Shown piece by piece: positions 37,925-47,144 of a DNA stretch of 64,000 bases. How positions within the stretch are numbered: position 1 is the first letter of the stretch; every line of letters starts with the position of its first letter. Origin of the DNA: Oscillospiraceae bacterium (GTDB lineage Bacteria; Bacillota; Clostridia; Oscillospirales; Oscillospiraceae); contig SVKY01000001.1 in assembly GCA_015068235.1 (NCBI GenBank), forward strand, positions 69,660 through 133,659. Direction: 5' to 3'. Below the pieces are notes generated by a model that ran no database searches, was not told the origin of the DNA, and saw only the letters and a list, made by a program, of their open reading frames with translations. The position numbers were made by a program, and so were the translations under genes.

Positions 37925-38890
37925 ATGAAAAAAACAGTGATATTTGCCCTTTGCATCGTAATTTTATTGACCGCATGCACTTCCTCAGTACCTGCAGAAT
38001 GTGAAATATTTGCGATGGATACATTTATGACAGTGCGCATTTGGGGAGAAACAGAACGGCTGAATGAAGTGACACAGCTGATTCGCACACTTGACGCTAC
38101 CCTCAGCGCCGAGCTTGAAACAAGTGACATATATGCCATCAATCAAAACAAGAACGGCATTGTAAGCGACTTGACAATAGAACTGATCAACAAAGCCTTG
38201 TACTACAGTGCAGAAACGGACGGAGCATTCGATCCGACGATCTATCCCCTCGTCTGCCAATGGCGAAGTGCAGCAGATACGCCGCCAACCCCAAATTTAG
38301 AACCGATCGGTTATCAAAACATCTCTATATCCGGTGACGAGATTACTTTGAAAAGTGAATCTGCATTGGATTTTGGCGGTATCGGCAAGGGCTTTGCAGC
38401 GCAAAAGTCGGTCGAGCTCCTGAAGGAATCGGAGGTCGAAGCCGCAATTCTATCCCTCGGCGGCAACGTACAAACACTCGGCGCAAAGCCCGACGGAAGC
38501 AAATGGGCTATCGGCATTGCCGACCCAAGCGCACCGAATGAACATATCGCGGTTGTGGAATTTGAAGGGTCGATGGCGCTCGTGACCTCAGGCTCGTATC
38601 AAAGATACTATGAGATCGGTGGCGAAAAATACCACCATATTCTCAATCCAAAAACCGGCTATCCTGCAGAAAATGAGCTTGCTTCCGTAACGATTCTCAC
38701 ACAAAACGGCACAATGGCGGATGCCTTTTCCACGGCACTTTTCGTCATGGGTCTTGAAAAAGCAAGTGAATTTTGGCGCAGCAGAAATGATTTTGATGCC
38801 GTATTCATTCTAAAAGACGGCTCGATCATGGCTACGGATGGAGCTGCTCTCCTGCTAAAAGAATGTGAATTTACGGTGATCGAACGATGA
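37925..38890 (+). CDS. apbE: FAD:protein FMN transferase (ApbE family lipoprotein)
   Basis: LLTACTSS lipobox; FAMDTFMTVRIWG; LDFGGIGKGFAAQKSVELL; HHILNPKTGYPAEN. Confidence 0.95.
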   Translation: MKKTVIFALCIVILLTACTSSVPAECEIFAMDTFMTVRIWGETERLNEVTQLIRTLDATLSAELETSDIYAINQNKNGIVSDLTIELINKALYYSAETDGAFDPTIYPLVCQWRSAADTPPTPNLEPIGYQNISISGDEITLKSESALDFGGIGKGFAAQKSVELLKESEVEAAILSLGGNVQTLGAKPDGSKWAIGIADPSAPNEHIAVVEFEGSMALVTSGSYQRYYEIGGEKYHHILNPKTGYPAENELASVTILTQNGTMADAFSTALFVMGLEKASEFWRSRNDFDAVFILKDGSIMATDGAALLLKECEFTVIER

Positions 38891-39240
38891 AAACGAAAAC
38901 TTGGATTCTTATTTTTGCCACACTTGCACTGATTTGTTCGATTCTGAACCTGCTTCTTTTTTATGGCGGTGAAGAAAATAATACCGCACTTGTATATTCA
39001 GATGGAACGCTCGTTGAGCGCATCGATCTGACACAAGATGCGGATTATCGGATAGATTTTGGCAAAGAATGGAATATTTTGTCTGTAAAGAACGGAAAAA
39101 TCTCTGTCTCCTCTGCCTCCTGCGCAACGCAGGATTGCGTTCGGCACGGTCAGAGCAACCATGGCGCTCCAATCGTATGTCTGCCGAATCGCTTGGTTAT
39201 CGAGTTTGAAGATACGCAGCTTGACGCATTTCTAAAGTAA
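38887..39240 (+). CDS. NusG domain II-containing membrane-anchored protein
   Basis: TM + ISVSSASCATQDCVRHGQSNHGAPIVCLPNRLVIEF; adjacent to apbE. Confidence 0.85.
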   Translation: MKTKTWILIFATLALICSILNLLLFYGGEENNTALVYSDGTLVERIDLTQDADYRIDFGKEWNILSVKNGKISVSSASCATQDCVRHGQSNHGAPIVCLPNRLVIEFEDTQLDAFLK

Positions 39241-39663
39241 GTGCCTGATATTTGAAGAAATATCACTTAAAGTCGCTGCCGCTTCGGTCGAAAAATCAGG
39301 AACTTTGGCTAAATCTCCGATGGAAACCATGCCGACAAGTTTACCGTTTTCCTTCACCGGAAGTCGCCGAATCTGCTTTTGCGCCATTAGATCCAAGGCT
39401 GTTTCCAGCGGCTCCGATGCCCCTACTGAAATCACACGCCTTGTCATAATCTCTGAGACCTTTACACTGTTTGCATCCTCTTCGGCGGCGACGCATCGCA
39501 AAACAATATCCCGATCCGTCACCATTCCACGCAGTTTTCCATCCTTCGTACACACGGGCAAAGCGCCAATGTTGTAACGTGATAACAGTCTTGCGGCAAT
39601 TGAAAGATTTTCTTCCGGCGAAACGCTGATCACTTTTTCCGACATAATGTCTTTGACCTGCAT
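39232..39663 (-). CDS. Two-CBS-domain protein
   Basis: MQVKDIMSEKVISVSPEENLSIAARLLSRYNIGALPV... x2. Confidence 0.92.
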   Translation of the reverse strand: MQVKDIMSEKVISVSPEENLSIAARLLSRYNIGALPVCTKDGKLRGMVTDRDIVLRCVAAEEDANSVKVSEIMTRRVISVGASEPLETALDLMAQKQIRRLPVKENGKLVGMVSIGDLAKVPDFSTEAAATLSDISSNIRHLL

Positions 39664-39686
39664 ATTGAACCCTCCACATAAAAATT

Positions 39687-39715
39687 CGCCTCACTCGACA
39701 ATCCTGAGTGAGGCG
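39687..39715. terminator. Hairpin
   Basis: CGCCTCACTC-N9-GAGTGAGGCG. Confidence 0.6.
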
Positions 39716-39767
39716 TTTGTCATATGGATTATTGACAGTGGGATTCGGAAATATACGCAGCAATTAA

Positions 39768-39942
39768 TACTAATCGCCGATTAGAACATTCATTTTAATC
39801 GGCGAAGGCAGTAAAAAAACGCTTTTTTACTGCCCGTTTTTGCGCTTATAAAGTAAGAATCGCAAAAACACGTCTCATACCAATCACAAATGCGCATATT
39901 GCCAATTAAAATGCTTTTGAGCATTTTAATTGGTGATTGGTA
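39768..39942 (+). mobile_element. MITE-like hairpin-chain repeat, copy 1 (175 bp, TA-flanked)
   Basis: Reverse complement matches 46969..47144 with ~5 substitutions + 1 indel by hand alignment; imperfect TIRs TACTAATCGCCGATT / AATTGGTGATTGGTA. Confidence 0.85.
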
Positions 39943-40973
39943 TAAGATTCCTTCTTCAGCTTCTCTATATTCTTCAAGTAGCCTGAAACTGTTTCGCCCT
40001 CTTGCATATTCCAATCCTCACGCAGAATTTCCACAACCTTTTCGTATGCTTCGACAGCTCCGTTTTTATCACCGATGAGCACGGACAACTGTGCGATGGA
40101 ATCGTAATTATCAGTAAATCTGGGTGAAACCTCCAACGTTGCTGCCTTTTGGAAATCGGCGATCGCCTTTTCGTACATTCCGTTTTTCGCAAAGATATTG
40201 CCACGCTCCGTCCAAGCATGCCAATCGTCACCAAACTTCTCGACCATTTCATCGAAATATGGCATCGCAGAGCGCAGATCTGCCTTGTGCCATGCAATAT
40301 AGCCCTTGTAGAACAAATAGTGGTAGGTATCCTTGATGCGTCGCATTGCCTCCACAGCCTCCTCAGCTTCGGCAAATCGCCCGTCAGCAACCAAGTTATC
40401 GATCAGCCACATATAACCTGCTCTGTCATGCGGATTTTTCTTGATGTAGTCTTTGTAGAAGTCGATAATTCGCATATGATTGGTGATGCTCCAATCGATG
40501 AACACGCCATCCATCGCTTCACAGAAAATAGCGTGATTATTATGTCTTTCCGGTTCGATCTCTAAAGCTTGCTTTGCGATCTCAGCAGCCTTATTGCGGT
40601 ACATTCTGGCACGGTGGTTGTAAAGCTCCCCGAGCATTGTCAAACTCCGTCCACGATTGTTCAGCTCTAAGGAAGCCTCCTTCAAAAAGCGTTCGGCGTA
40701 GTCAAAATCCTCTCGGCTTAACACAACATCATTTTCGATCATACGCTCGATGCGCTGAAAATGTGTTTCTTCACCGCTGGCGAAGAGAGCATCGACCGTG
40801 ATGCCGAGAATTGAAGAAAGCTCCGGCAAAAGCGTGATATCGGGATAAGATAAACCATTTTCCCATTTTGATACAGCCTGCGAAGAAACGTTGAGTGCTT
40901 CAGCCAGCTTCTCCTGTGTCAGATTGCAGCGAAGACGATGCGTACGAATTTGTTTTGCAATGTTATTCTCCAT
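39906..40973 (-). CDS. XRE-family regulator with TPR-like repeats; last ~12 codons derived from the MITE
   Basis: MENNIAKQIRTHRLRCNLTQEKLAEALNVSSQAVSKWENGLSYPDITLLPELSSILGITVDALF; C-terminus YTNHQLKCSKAF* read from the repeat. Confidence 0.9.
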   Translation of the reverse strand: MENNIAKQIRTHRLRCNLTQEKLAEALNVSSQAVSKWENGLSYPDITLLPELSSILGITVDALFASGEETHFQRIERMIENDVVLSREDFDYAERFLKEASLELNNRGRSLTMLGELYNHRARMYRNKAAEIAKQALEIEPERHNNHAIFCEAMDGVFIDWSITNHMRIIDFYKDYIKKNPHDRAGYMWLIDNLVADGRFAEAEEAVEAMRRIKDTYHYLFYKGYIAWHKADLRSAMPYFDEMVEKFGDDWHAWTERGNIFAKNGMYEKAIADFQKAATLEVSPRFTDNYDSIAQLSVLIGDKNGAVEAYEKVVEILREDWNMQEGETVSGYLKNIEKLKKESYTNHQLKCSKAF

Positions 40974-41053
40974 AACGTTTGCTCCTTTCATGTGATGGTC
41001 TAAGTTTAGCACTTCCCTATCACAAACGGAATCGACACAAACACAAGTTTCAC

Positions 41054-41800
41054 TCAACCGTTGGTTGTATGTTCATAGGGGAAAACATCCATAAATCGAA
41101 CCTTGAAGCGGTTAATGGCATACAGCCGGTCGATCCTTGCCTTCGTCACCTCGTCCTCCATAATTCCCTCGCGAATATATCGGTCGAGTGCTTCATAGGT
41201 AAAGCCAAGCTTTTCCTCATCGGTTTGACCGCAAAGTCCGTCGATGGGAACTTTTTCGATCAGCTCCTCGGGCAAGCCCAATTCTCTGCCGATGGCTTTC
41301 ACCTCACGCACACAAAGCATGGAAAGAGGGCTGAAATCGCCTGCGCTGTCACCATATCGGGTCGAATATCCGACCCAATCCTCAGACAAATTACAGGTAT
41401 TTGCCACGCGTCCGTTTTTGCTCTGACATACGGCATATAAAGTCGCCATGCGAATCCTCGGGGCAAGATTGATCGTCGTATCCTTGGACACGTCAACGAG
41501 TTTTTCTTGTACCTCGTTCAAAATTCCCTCATAGCCGTTCTTAATATTGATAATGCAATAATCGATGTCTAAATGATTCACAAGCTTCAAGGACATATCA
41601 ATGTCCGCTTGCTCTCCGTTGGGCATCAAAACGCCGTAAACACGTTCTTTTCCCAACGCCTCAACACAAAGTGCCGCAACAACAGAGCTATCCTTGCCGC
41701 CTGAAATGCCGACAATGGCATTGCAGCCCTTACCGTTAATCTCAAACCAATCACGGATCCAATTTACAATATCATCCTTGACTTTTTTCGCCTGAAACAT
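41054..41800 (-). CDS. nadE: NAD+ synthase
   Basis: IVGISGGKDSSVVAALCVEALG; NTCNLSEDWVGYSTRYGDSAGDFSPL. Confidence 0.95.
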   Translation of the reverse strand: MFQAKKVKDDIVNWIRDWFEINGKGCNAIVGISGGKDSSVVAALCVEALGKERVYGVLMPNGEQADIDMSLKLVNHLDIDYCIINIKNGYEGILNEVQEKLVDVSKDTTINLAPRIRMATLYAVCQSKNGRVANTCNLSEDWVGYSTRYGDSAGDFSPLSMLCVREVKAIGRELGLPEELIEKVPIDGLCGQTDEEKLGFTYEALDRYIREGIMEDEVTKARIDRLYAINRFKVRFMDVFPYEHTTNG

Positions 41801-41854
41801 CGAAACGATACCTCCTTTTTTCTCTACTATACCACACTTTCAGTCATTTTGCTA

Positions 41855-41883
41855 TTTACATTTGCATAGAATTACGATAAAAT
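41855..41883 (+). promoter_or_regulatory. SigA promoter of pfkA
   Basis: TTTACA-N17-TAAAAT. Confidence 0.65.
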
Positions 41884-41912
41884 AATTTTATCTAAGAAAG
41901 AAGGTGCTGCAT

Positions 41913-42896
41913 ATGAAGCAAGAAAACGCAGTTCGAAGGATCGGCGTAATGACCAGCGGTGGCGATGCACCGGGTATGAATGCTGCAGTGCGTGCGGTTG
42001 TACGTGCGGCGATTTTCCGTGGCATTGAGGTCGTAGGCATCCGACGTGGCTATAATGGATTGATCAACGGTGATATCGTCCGATTGGACGAAAAAAGCGT
42101 GGCACACGTGATCAATCGTGGCGGAACCATTCTCTATACCGCCAGAAGCGAAGAATTTATGACCGAAGCAGGACAGCAGAAGGCGGTAGCCACATGCAAA
42201 ATGCTTGGCTTGGACGGCATCGTGGTCATCGGTGGTGATGGCACATTCCGCGGTGCATTGGCTTTGTCAAAGCATGGCATTTCTGTTGTCGGCATTCCCG
42301 CAACGATCGACAACGATATCGCCTGTTCAAATTACTGCATCGGCTTTGATACCGCAGCAAATACTGCCATCGAATGTATCGACAAGCTGCGTGATACCAT
42401 GCAGTCACACGAGCGTTGCTCGGTGGTCGAGGTCATGGGTCGTCATGCAGGGCATTTGGCGCTGTATGTCGGTTTGGCTGTGGGTGCAACCGCAGTTCTG
42501 GTGCCTGAAAGTAAGGTCAGCTTTGACGAAGATATTATTGAAAAAATTCGCAATGCACGCTTAAACGGCTTCACGCATTACATGATCGTAGTCGCTGAGG
42601 GCGCCGCTTCGGCAATGGATGTTGCCAAGAAGATCAAGGATGAGATCTGCATTGAACCCCGTGTGACAGTGCTTGGACATATTCAGCGTGGCGGCACCCC
42701 GACAGGGCGTGACCGAGTAACGGCAACCAGAATGGGCTATCGAGCGGTGGATATTCTCGCATCGGGTGGCACAAATCGAGTGGTCTGTCTCAGAAATTCC
42801 GTAATGACCGATATCGACATTGACGAAGGTCTCGCAGAGCATAAGGGCATCGACACCGAGGAAATGACCGTATTGGAAGCAATGACAGGTGTATAA
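41913..42896 (+). CDS. pfkA: ATP-dependent 6-phosphofructokinase
   Basis: GVMTSGGDAPGMNAAVRAVVR; GGDGTFRGA; GIPATIDNDI; GHIQRGGTPTGRDRV. Confidence 0.97.
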   Translation: MKQENAVRRIGVMTSGGDAPGMNAAVRAVVRAAIFRGIEVVGIRRGYNGLINGDIVRLDEKSVAHVINRGGTILYTARSEEFMTEAGQQKAVATCKMLGLDGIVVIGGDGTFRGALALSKHGISVVGIPATIDNDIACSNYCIGFDTAANTAIECIDKLRDTMQSHERCSVVEVMGRHAGHLALYVGLAVGATAVLVPESKVSFDEDIIEKIRNARLNGFTHYMIVVAEGAASAMDVAKKIKDEICIEPRVTVLGHIQRGGTPTGRDRVTATRMGYRAVDILASGGTNRVVCLRNSVMTDIDIDEGLAEHKGIDTEEMTVLEAMTGV

Positions 42897-42900
42897 ATTT

Positions 42901-42932
42901 TGGCAGGAAGAACCAAATGGTTCCTCCTGCCA
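42901..42932. terminator. Intrinsic terminator
   Basis: TGGCAGGAAGAACCA-AA-TGGTTCCTCCTGCCA followed by TTTTTT. Confidence 0.85.
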
Positions 42933-42936
42933 TTTT

Positions 42937-45015
42937 TTAATACAGTGCAAGAATAATTCGGTCAATGATTCTATGATACCACGCACGCTTTTTCAAAAGC
43001 TGCACACTGTCTTTGATATACGCTTCCATTTCGCGCAGCTCCCCATCGCTGATCTCGTGAGCGCTGAATTTTGCCCTCAGTGCGATCTGCAAAGGTGGTT
43101 CAAGACCTGACTTTCTATATTTTTGAAGCCGTTTCCATAGTTTAAGCGCACGAGCATTGCTGCCGCCTCGATTTGTGTAGGCAGTTCGAATCTTCAAGCG
43201 AAGCCTTGATTGAAGAATTATAATAAATACACTTCCCAAAACTACCAGTATCCATTTCAAAATTTCAGGAAACACACTTTCGTCATTTTTCACAGGTACC
43301 TGCTGCGTCGGTTTGTCGGAAGTATTTTCCTGCGTTTCAGGCTCATTTGTCGGCTTCGGCTGCGTGGGCGCTTGCGTCGTTGGTTCTGTCGGCTCCGTTG
43401 TTGCAATATCAGGGACAGTTTGCTCGGTTGTGTAGGTAGGAGTTTGACTTTCCTCGGCGCTTGGTGTCGGATCGAAAATCGTCCAACCGTCAATTTCCGA
43501 CCAATATTCCACCCACGCATGAGAATTTTTTTCAAACACGGTCGTCTCACGACCTGCCTCTGCCTCTACATAATAGCCCGTGACATATCGTGCCGGAACA
43601 CCCATTGCACGCAGCAAAACCGTTGATGCCGTCGCAAAATGCACACAGTATCCTGTTCCGGAATCTTCCATAAACCAACGTGCAAAATCTTTCAGTTCCG
43701 AAGGCATTTTGGAAGTATTCAAGCTGTATTCCTTGGTCTCATCTATAAAATTCCTGATACAGTAGATTAGATAGATTTCGTCCATCATGGCAGGCTCAGT
43801 TTCTTCAAAAAACAGTGTCTCCTGCCAAAAATCCTCAGCCCATTGACGAGTATCAACCGGCAGCGCTGTCAAGCGCCGATAATCCTCCGCAAGTGAAAAC
43901 GGTACATCTGTATTAACGCTATAGCTGCCTTCGTCATAAACCGAATAGGTATATTCTTTGACACCATCCTTATTTTCGATCGCATTTCCTGCGCTTTGCA
44001 TTTGTTGCGCATATAGGCGGTACGGTTGATAGAGATAGGGTTCTGTATTTCTTGTCCGAATTTTAAGCTCTTCACGTTCTGTTTCATACTGCCTCCATGG
44101 TAGCAGGCAGCTTTCTTTGCTGTCAGACCAAGACATTCCGTCATAAATGTCATATGCTCGGCCACGCAGATAATATCCTTCGCTGCGCGGTGCATAAATC
44201 TCCATCACAGGAATATACGGAAGACTCTGCCTGCCAACCTCGGTCAGATCCACATTTTCGGCTTCAAAAACAGCAGAAACCTTTACCTTCTCATCGATTC
44301 CAAAGTATGTTTCAATCTTTTCAAGCGCTGCATCTGCTTGCTTGCGACCTGAATAGCTCTCCTGTGGCATGAACGCAAACAGGATCAAAACCGCAATGCT
44401 TGTCGGGATCAAGAGCAATGCCGTCAGCTTGTTGCCGTCTCGCTCCTTGCTTCTCCGAGTTGGCTGACTCAAAACCAAGACCAACAACGCCAAAAGCCAA
44501 AGCATCAGATATTTTTCATCGGGCACGGTTTTGAGCAAAAAAGTGCAACTCAAAAACGGTAACAGTGCGCCTGCAATCGCCCAAAAGGTCGCACGCCTTT
44601 GACATACCGTCCACGATACCGATGCGCAGATCACACTTGCGACCGCCTGAAGTGCCTTCGTTTGATCCGCAAGCGCCAAATCCTCGATCTCCCAAGTCAG
44701 AACGCCCCAACCGTAACCGATATCATACTGAGTTGTCAGATTGTGCAACAACGCCTGAAAGCTTAAAATCAAATCGGAATACCTACAAAGCAGATATGCA
44801 AGCAACAACATAAATGCAACATAAGGTATACTCAAACGAAAGCTGAAGCACAACGCAGATAACAGCGAAAAAAATGCACACCACAGTGCAAGCGCCGAAA
44901 AATTGACGATCACATCGGGCGCAAAGGCACTTGCAATGCAAGCTGCGCACGCAAAGCTCAGCGCAAACGCAAGGACAAAACCACACAGTACGGTGTATAA
45001 CTTGTCAAGCTTCAA
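42937..45015 (-). CDS. Transglutaminase-like membrane protein (TgpA/DUF3488-type)
   Basis: N-terminal multi-TM; GTGYCVHFATASTVLLRAMGVPARYVTGYYVEA...HAWVEYW; C-terminal TM. Start ambiguous: TTG 45015 behind GGAGG, or ATG up to 45069. Confidence 0.88.
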   Translation of the reverse strand: MKLDKLYTVLCGFVLAFALSFACAACIASAFAPDVIVNFSALALWCAFFSLLSALCFSFRLSIPYVAFMLLLAYLLCRYSDLILSFQALLHNLTTQYDIGYGWGVLTWEIEDLALADQTKALQAVASVICASVSWTVCQRRATFWAIAGALLPFLSCTFLLKTVPDEKYLMLWLLALLVLVLSQPTRRSKERDGNKLTALLLIPTSIAVLILFAFMPQESYSGRKQADAALEKIETYFGIDEKVKVSAVFEAENVDLTEVGRQSLPYIPVMEIYAPRSEGYYLRGRAYDIYDGMSWSDSKESCLLPWRQYETEREELKIRTRNTEPYLYQPYRLYAQQMQSAGNAIENKDGVKEYTYSVYDEGSYSVNTDVPFSLAEDYRRLTALPVDTRQWAEDFWQETLFFEETEPAMMDEIYLIYCIRNFIDETKEYSLNTSKMPSELKDFARWFMEDSGTGYCVHFATASTVLLRAMGVPARYVTGYYVEAEAGRETTVFEKNSHAWVEYWSEIDGWTIFDPTPSAEESQTPTYTTEQTVPDIATTEPTEPTTQAPTQPKPTNEPETQENTSDKPTQQVPVKNDESVFPEILKWILVVLGSVFIIILQSRLRLKIRTAYTNRGGSNARALKLWKRLQKYRKSGLEPPLQIALRAKFSAHEISDGELREMEAYIKDSVQLLKKRAWYHRIIDRIILALY

Positions 45016-45922
45016 GTATCTCACCTCCGATGTGATAATGCCACGCAGCATGAACCGTCGGCATATCATTCTTATCGCTCAGTTGCATGCACAGAAGCTG
45101 TTGGATCGCTCTGTGAAGCTCCTCTTTCGATGAAATCTTAAAAATTCGTACGCCCTCAGCGCTCAGGCAATGCAGCTCATGCGTAAGCTCCTTTGATAAA
45201 AGCATATCCGATAAATACAATGTTCTTCCTAGCTTTCGGTCCAACTCATCAGGCGTTCCGTTCAAAACCATGCTCAAAACCATCAAGCCACGCTGCGCAA
45301 CAATCGGTTCGCGCAGAATGTATTTGCCTGTTTTTGACGACAGCTTCCAATGGATCTGCCTCAAGCTGTCTCCGCTTCGATAAAGCCGCAGGTCATAATT
45401 CTCAGAAAAAGCTTCAGGCTTCGGTTTCCATATTGGCTTGAAAGAATGTTGCAGATCGGGAACGTTTTGAACCTGCTCTTTGCGCGGAAAAACATAGATT
45501 TTTTGCTCAATTTTTTTACCAAACGGTAGGCAAAACAAACCCAAATAATCATATTTTCGTCCACGCCGAATGGAAACGGTATAGCATCCGCAATGTGCAG
45601 CTTGAAACATATTTTCACGTTTCATGGTTTTTACCTTACCACCGTAAGCAGAGCTGATACGAAATTTCCACGCCAAGGAGGGCGCAGGGAAAGGCGATCG
45701 CATCTTCAAATACAGAGGAGTCTGCTCCCCTTTTCTGATTGAAAGATCGGGAAAAGCCTCAAGTTGCAGCATAAGCATCGCCGGCAGGCTGACGAGCAGA
45801 CAAAACCACGGAAGCAGTAGCATCGCAACTAAAAACAATCCTGCCATCCACTCCCGATAGGCAATATAAAATCCAACGCACCCGATCAAACAGATCAGGT
45901 ACAAAATCCTTCGTCCAAACAT
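45005..45922 (-). CDS. DUF58 domain protein
   Basis: FSENYDLRLYRSGDSLRQIHWKLSSKTGKYILREP. Confidence 0.9.
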   Translation of the reverse strand: MFGRRILYLICLIGCVGFYIAYREWMAGLFLVAMLLLPWFCLLVSLPAMLMLQLEAFPDLSIRKGEQTPLYLKMRSPFPAPSLAWKFRISSAYGGKVKTMKRENMFQAAHCGCYTVSIRRGRKYDYLGLFCLPFGKKIEQKIYVFPRKEQVQNVPDLQHSFKPIWKPKPEAFSENYDLRLYRSGDSLRQIHWKLSSKTGKYILREPIVAQRGLMVLSMVLNGTPDELDRKLGRTLYLSDMLLSKELTHELHCLSAEGVRIFKISSKEELHRAIQQLLCMQLSDKNDMPTVHAAWHYHIGGEILEA

Positions 45923-45923
45923 C

Positions 45924-46868
45924 TTACAACTTCGGTGTAGGGATCGTCTGCATAATGCCCTGCAAAACCTGCTCCGTTGTCTGCTGTACCGCCTTGCCGC
46001 TAAGCTCGATGCGATGCGAAAGTGTCATCGGATAAGCGCTTTGAATCTCCGACGGTATCACAAAATCACGTCCATGCAATCTTGCAAGCGCCTTGGACAT
46101 TGACACGACCGCCAAAGTCGCTCTCGGACTTGCACCACGTGCGATCATCGGGTGAGAACGTGTCGCCTGCACGAGTTTGACGATGTAGCGCACCAGCTCC
46201 TGGGAAATATAAGTTTGCGCAACAAGCTCCTGCATTTGGCTCAACTCCTGCGCATTGATCACAGGCGTGAGCAATTTTAGAGGATCCGAAGCTTGTCTTG
46301 CGCTGACCATAGCGATCTCATCATCAAAAGAAGGATAGCCCAAGCTCAAGCGGATCATAAAACGATCTGTTTGGCTATCCGGCAGCGGCTGCGTACCGGC
46401 TGCACCCGTAGGATTCTGCGTAGCAATGACCACAAAGGGCTGCGGAATTTTATGGCTGATGCCGTCCACCGTCACCTGACCTTCTTCCATCGCCTCAAGC
46501 AATGCCGATTGCGTTCTCGATGTTGCTCGATTCAGCTCATCTGCCAGGAACAAGTTACAAAGCACCGCACCGGGACGGTAGCTCATCTCTCCTGTTTTCT
46601 GATCAAGCACGCTGAAACCCGTCACATCGGACGGCAAAACATCGGGCGTAAACTGCACTCTGCTGTCTTTCAGTCCCAATGTGCGTGCAAATGCCAATGC
46701 CATCGTCGTCTTTCCGACACCGGGGATATCCTCCATGAGGATATGTCCTTTGGCAAGCATTGCAGCAAACGCCCATGTCAAAACATGATTCTTACCAACC
46801 ACCACACGGCGCACCTGCTGCAAAACATTTTGCGCATTGGCAAGAAAAACTGTATGATCCATCTGCAT
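45924..46868 (-). CDS. MoxR-family AAA+ ATPase
   Basis: GHILMEDIPGVGKTTMALAFARTLG; LADELNRATSRTQSALLEAMEEGQVTVDG. The track ORF N-terminus (MRILPIKMLLSILIGDWY) is MITE read-through. Confidence 0.95.
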   Translation of the reverse strand: MQMDHTVFLANAQNVLQQVRRVVVGKNHVLTWAFAAMLAKGHILMEDIPGVGKTTMALAFARTLGLKDSRVQFTPDVLPSDVTGFSVLDQKTGEMSYRPGAVLCNLFLADELNRATSRTQSALLEAMEEGQVTVDGISHKIPQPFVVIATQNPTGAAGTQPLPDSQTDRFMIRLSLGYPSFDDEIAMVSARQASDPLKLLTPVINAQELSQMQELVAQTYISQELVRYIVKLVQATRSHPMIARGASPRATLAVVSMSKALARLHGRDFVIPSEIQSAYPMTLSHRIELSGKAVQQTTEQVLQGIMQTIPTPKL

Positions 46869-46932
46869 CGTACACCTCCAATGATATGTTCTTGGCTCAG
46901 TATACATAATCTTTTCCAAAAATGCAATATAA

Positions 46933-46956
46933 AAACCGAGGCAGTTGCCTCGGTTT
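46933..46956. terminator. Intrinsic terminator-like hairpin between MITE copy 2 and moxR
   Basis: AAACCGAGGCA-gt-TGCCTCGGTTT. Confidence 0.75.
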
Positions 46957-46968
46957 CTTAAAGTTTTA

Positions 46969-47144
46969 TACCAATCACCAATTAAAATGCTCAAAAGCAT
47001 TTTAATTGGCAATATGCGCATTTGTGATTGGTATGAGACGTGTTTTTGCGATTTTTACTTTATAATCGCAAAAACAGGCAGTAAAAAAAGCGTTTTTTTA
47101 CTGCCTTCGCCGATTAAAATGAGTGTTTTAATCGGCGATTAGTA
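46969..47144 (-). mobile_element. MITE-like hairpin-chain repeat, copy 2 (176 bp, inverted relative to copy 1)
   Basis: Four hairpins: CCAATTAAAATGCT-caaa-AGCATTTTAATTGG; TTTTTGCGAT..ATCGCAAAAA; GGCAGTAAAAAAA-gcg-TTTTTTTACTGCC; CGCCGATTAAAA-tgagtg-TTTTAATCGGCG. Confidence 0.87.

Noticed and set aside
39790-40078. Short ORFs over MITE copy 1 (SPIKMLKSILIGNMRICDWYETCFCD..., MRILPIKMLLSILIG...)
   Set aside because: Same peptides appear from copy 2 (46945-47142 and the N-terminus of 45924-47021), so they come from the repeat and are not genes.
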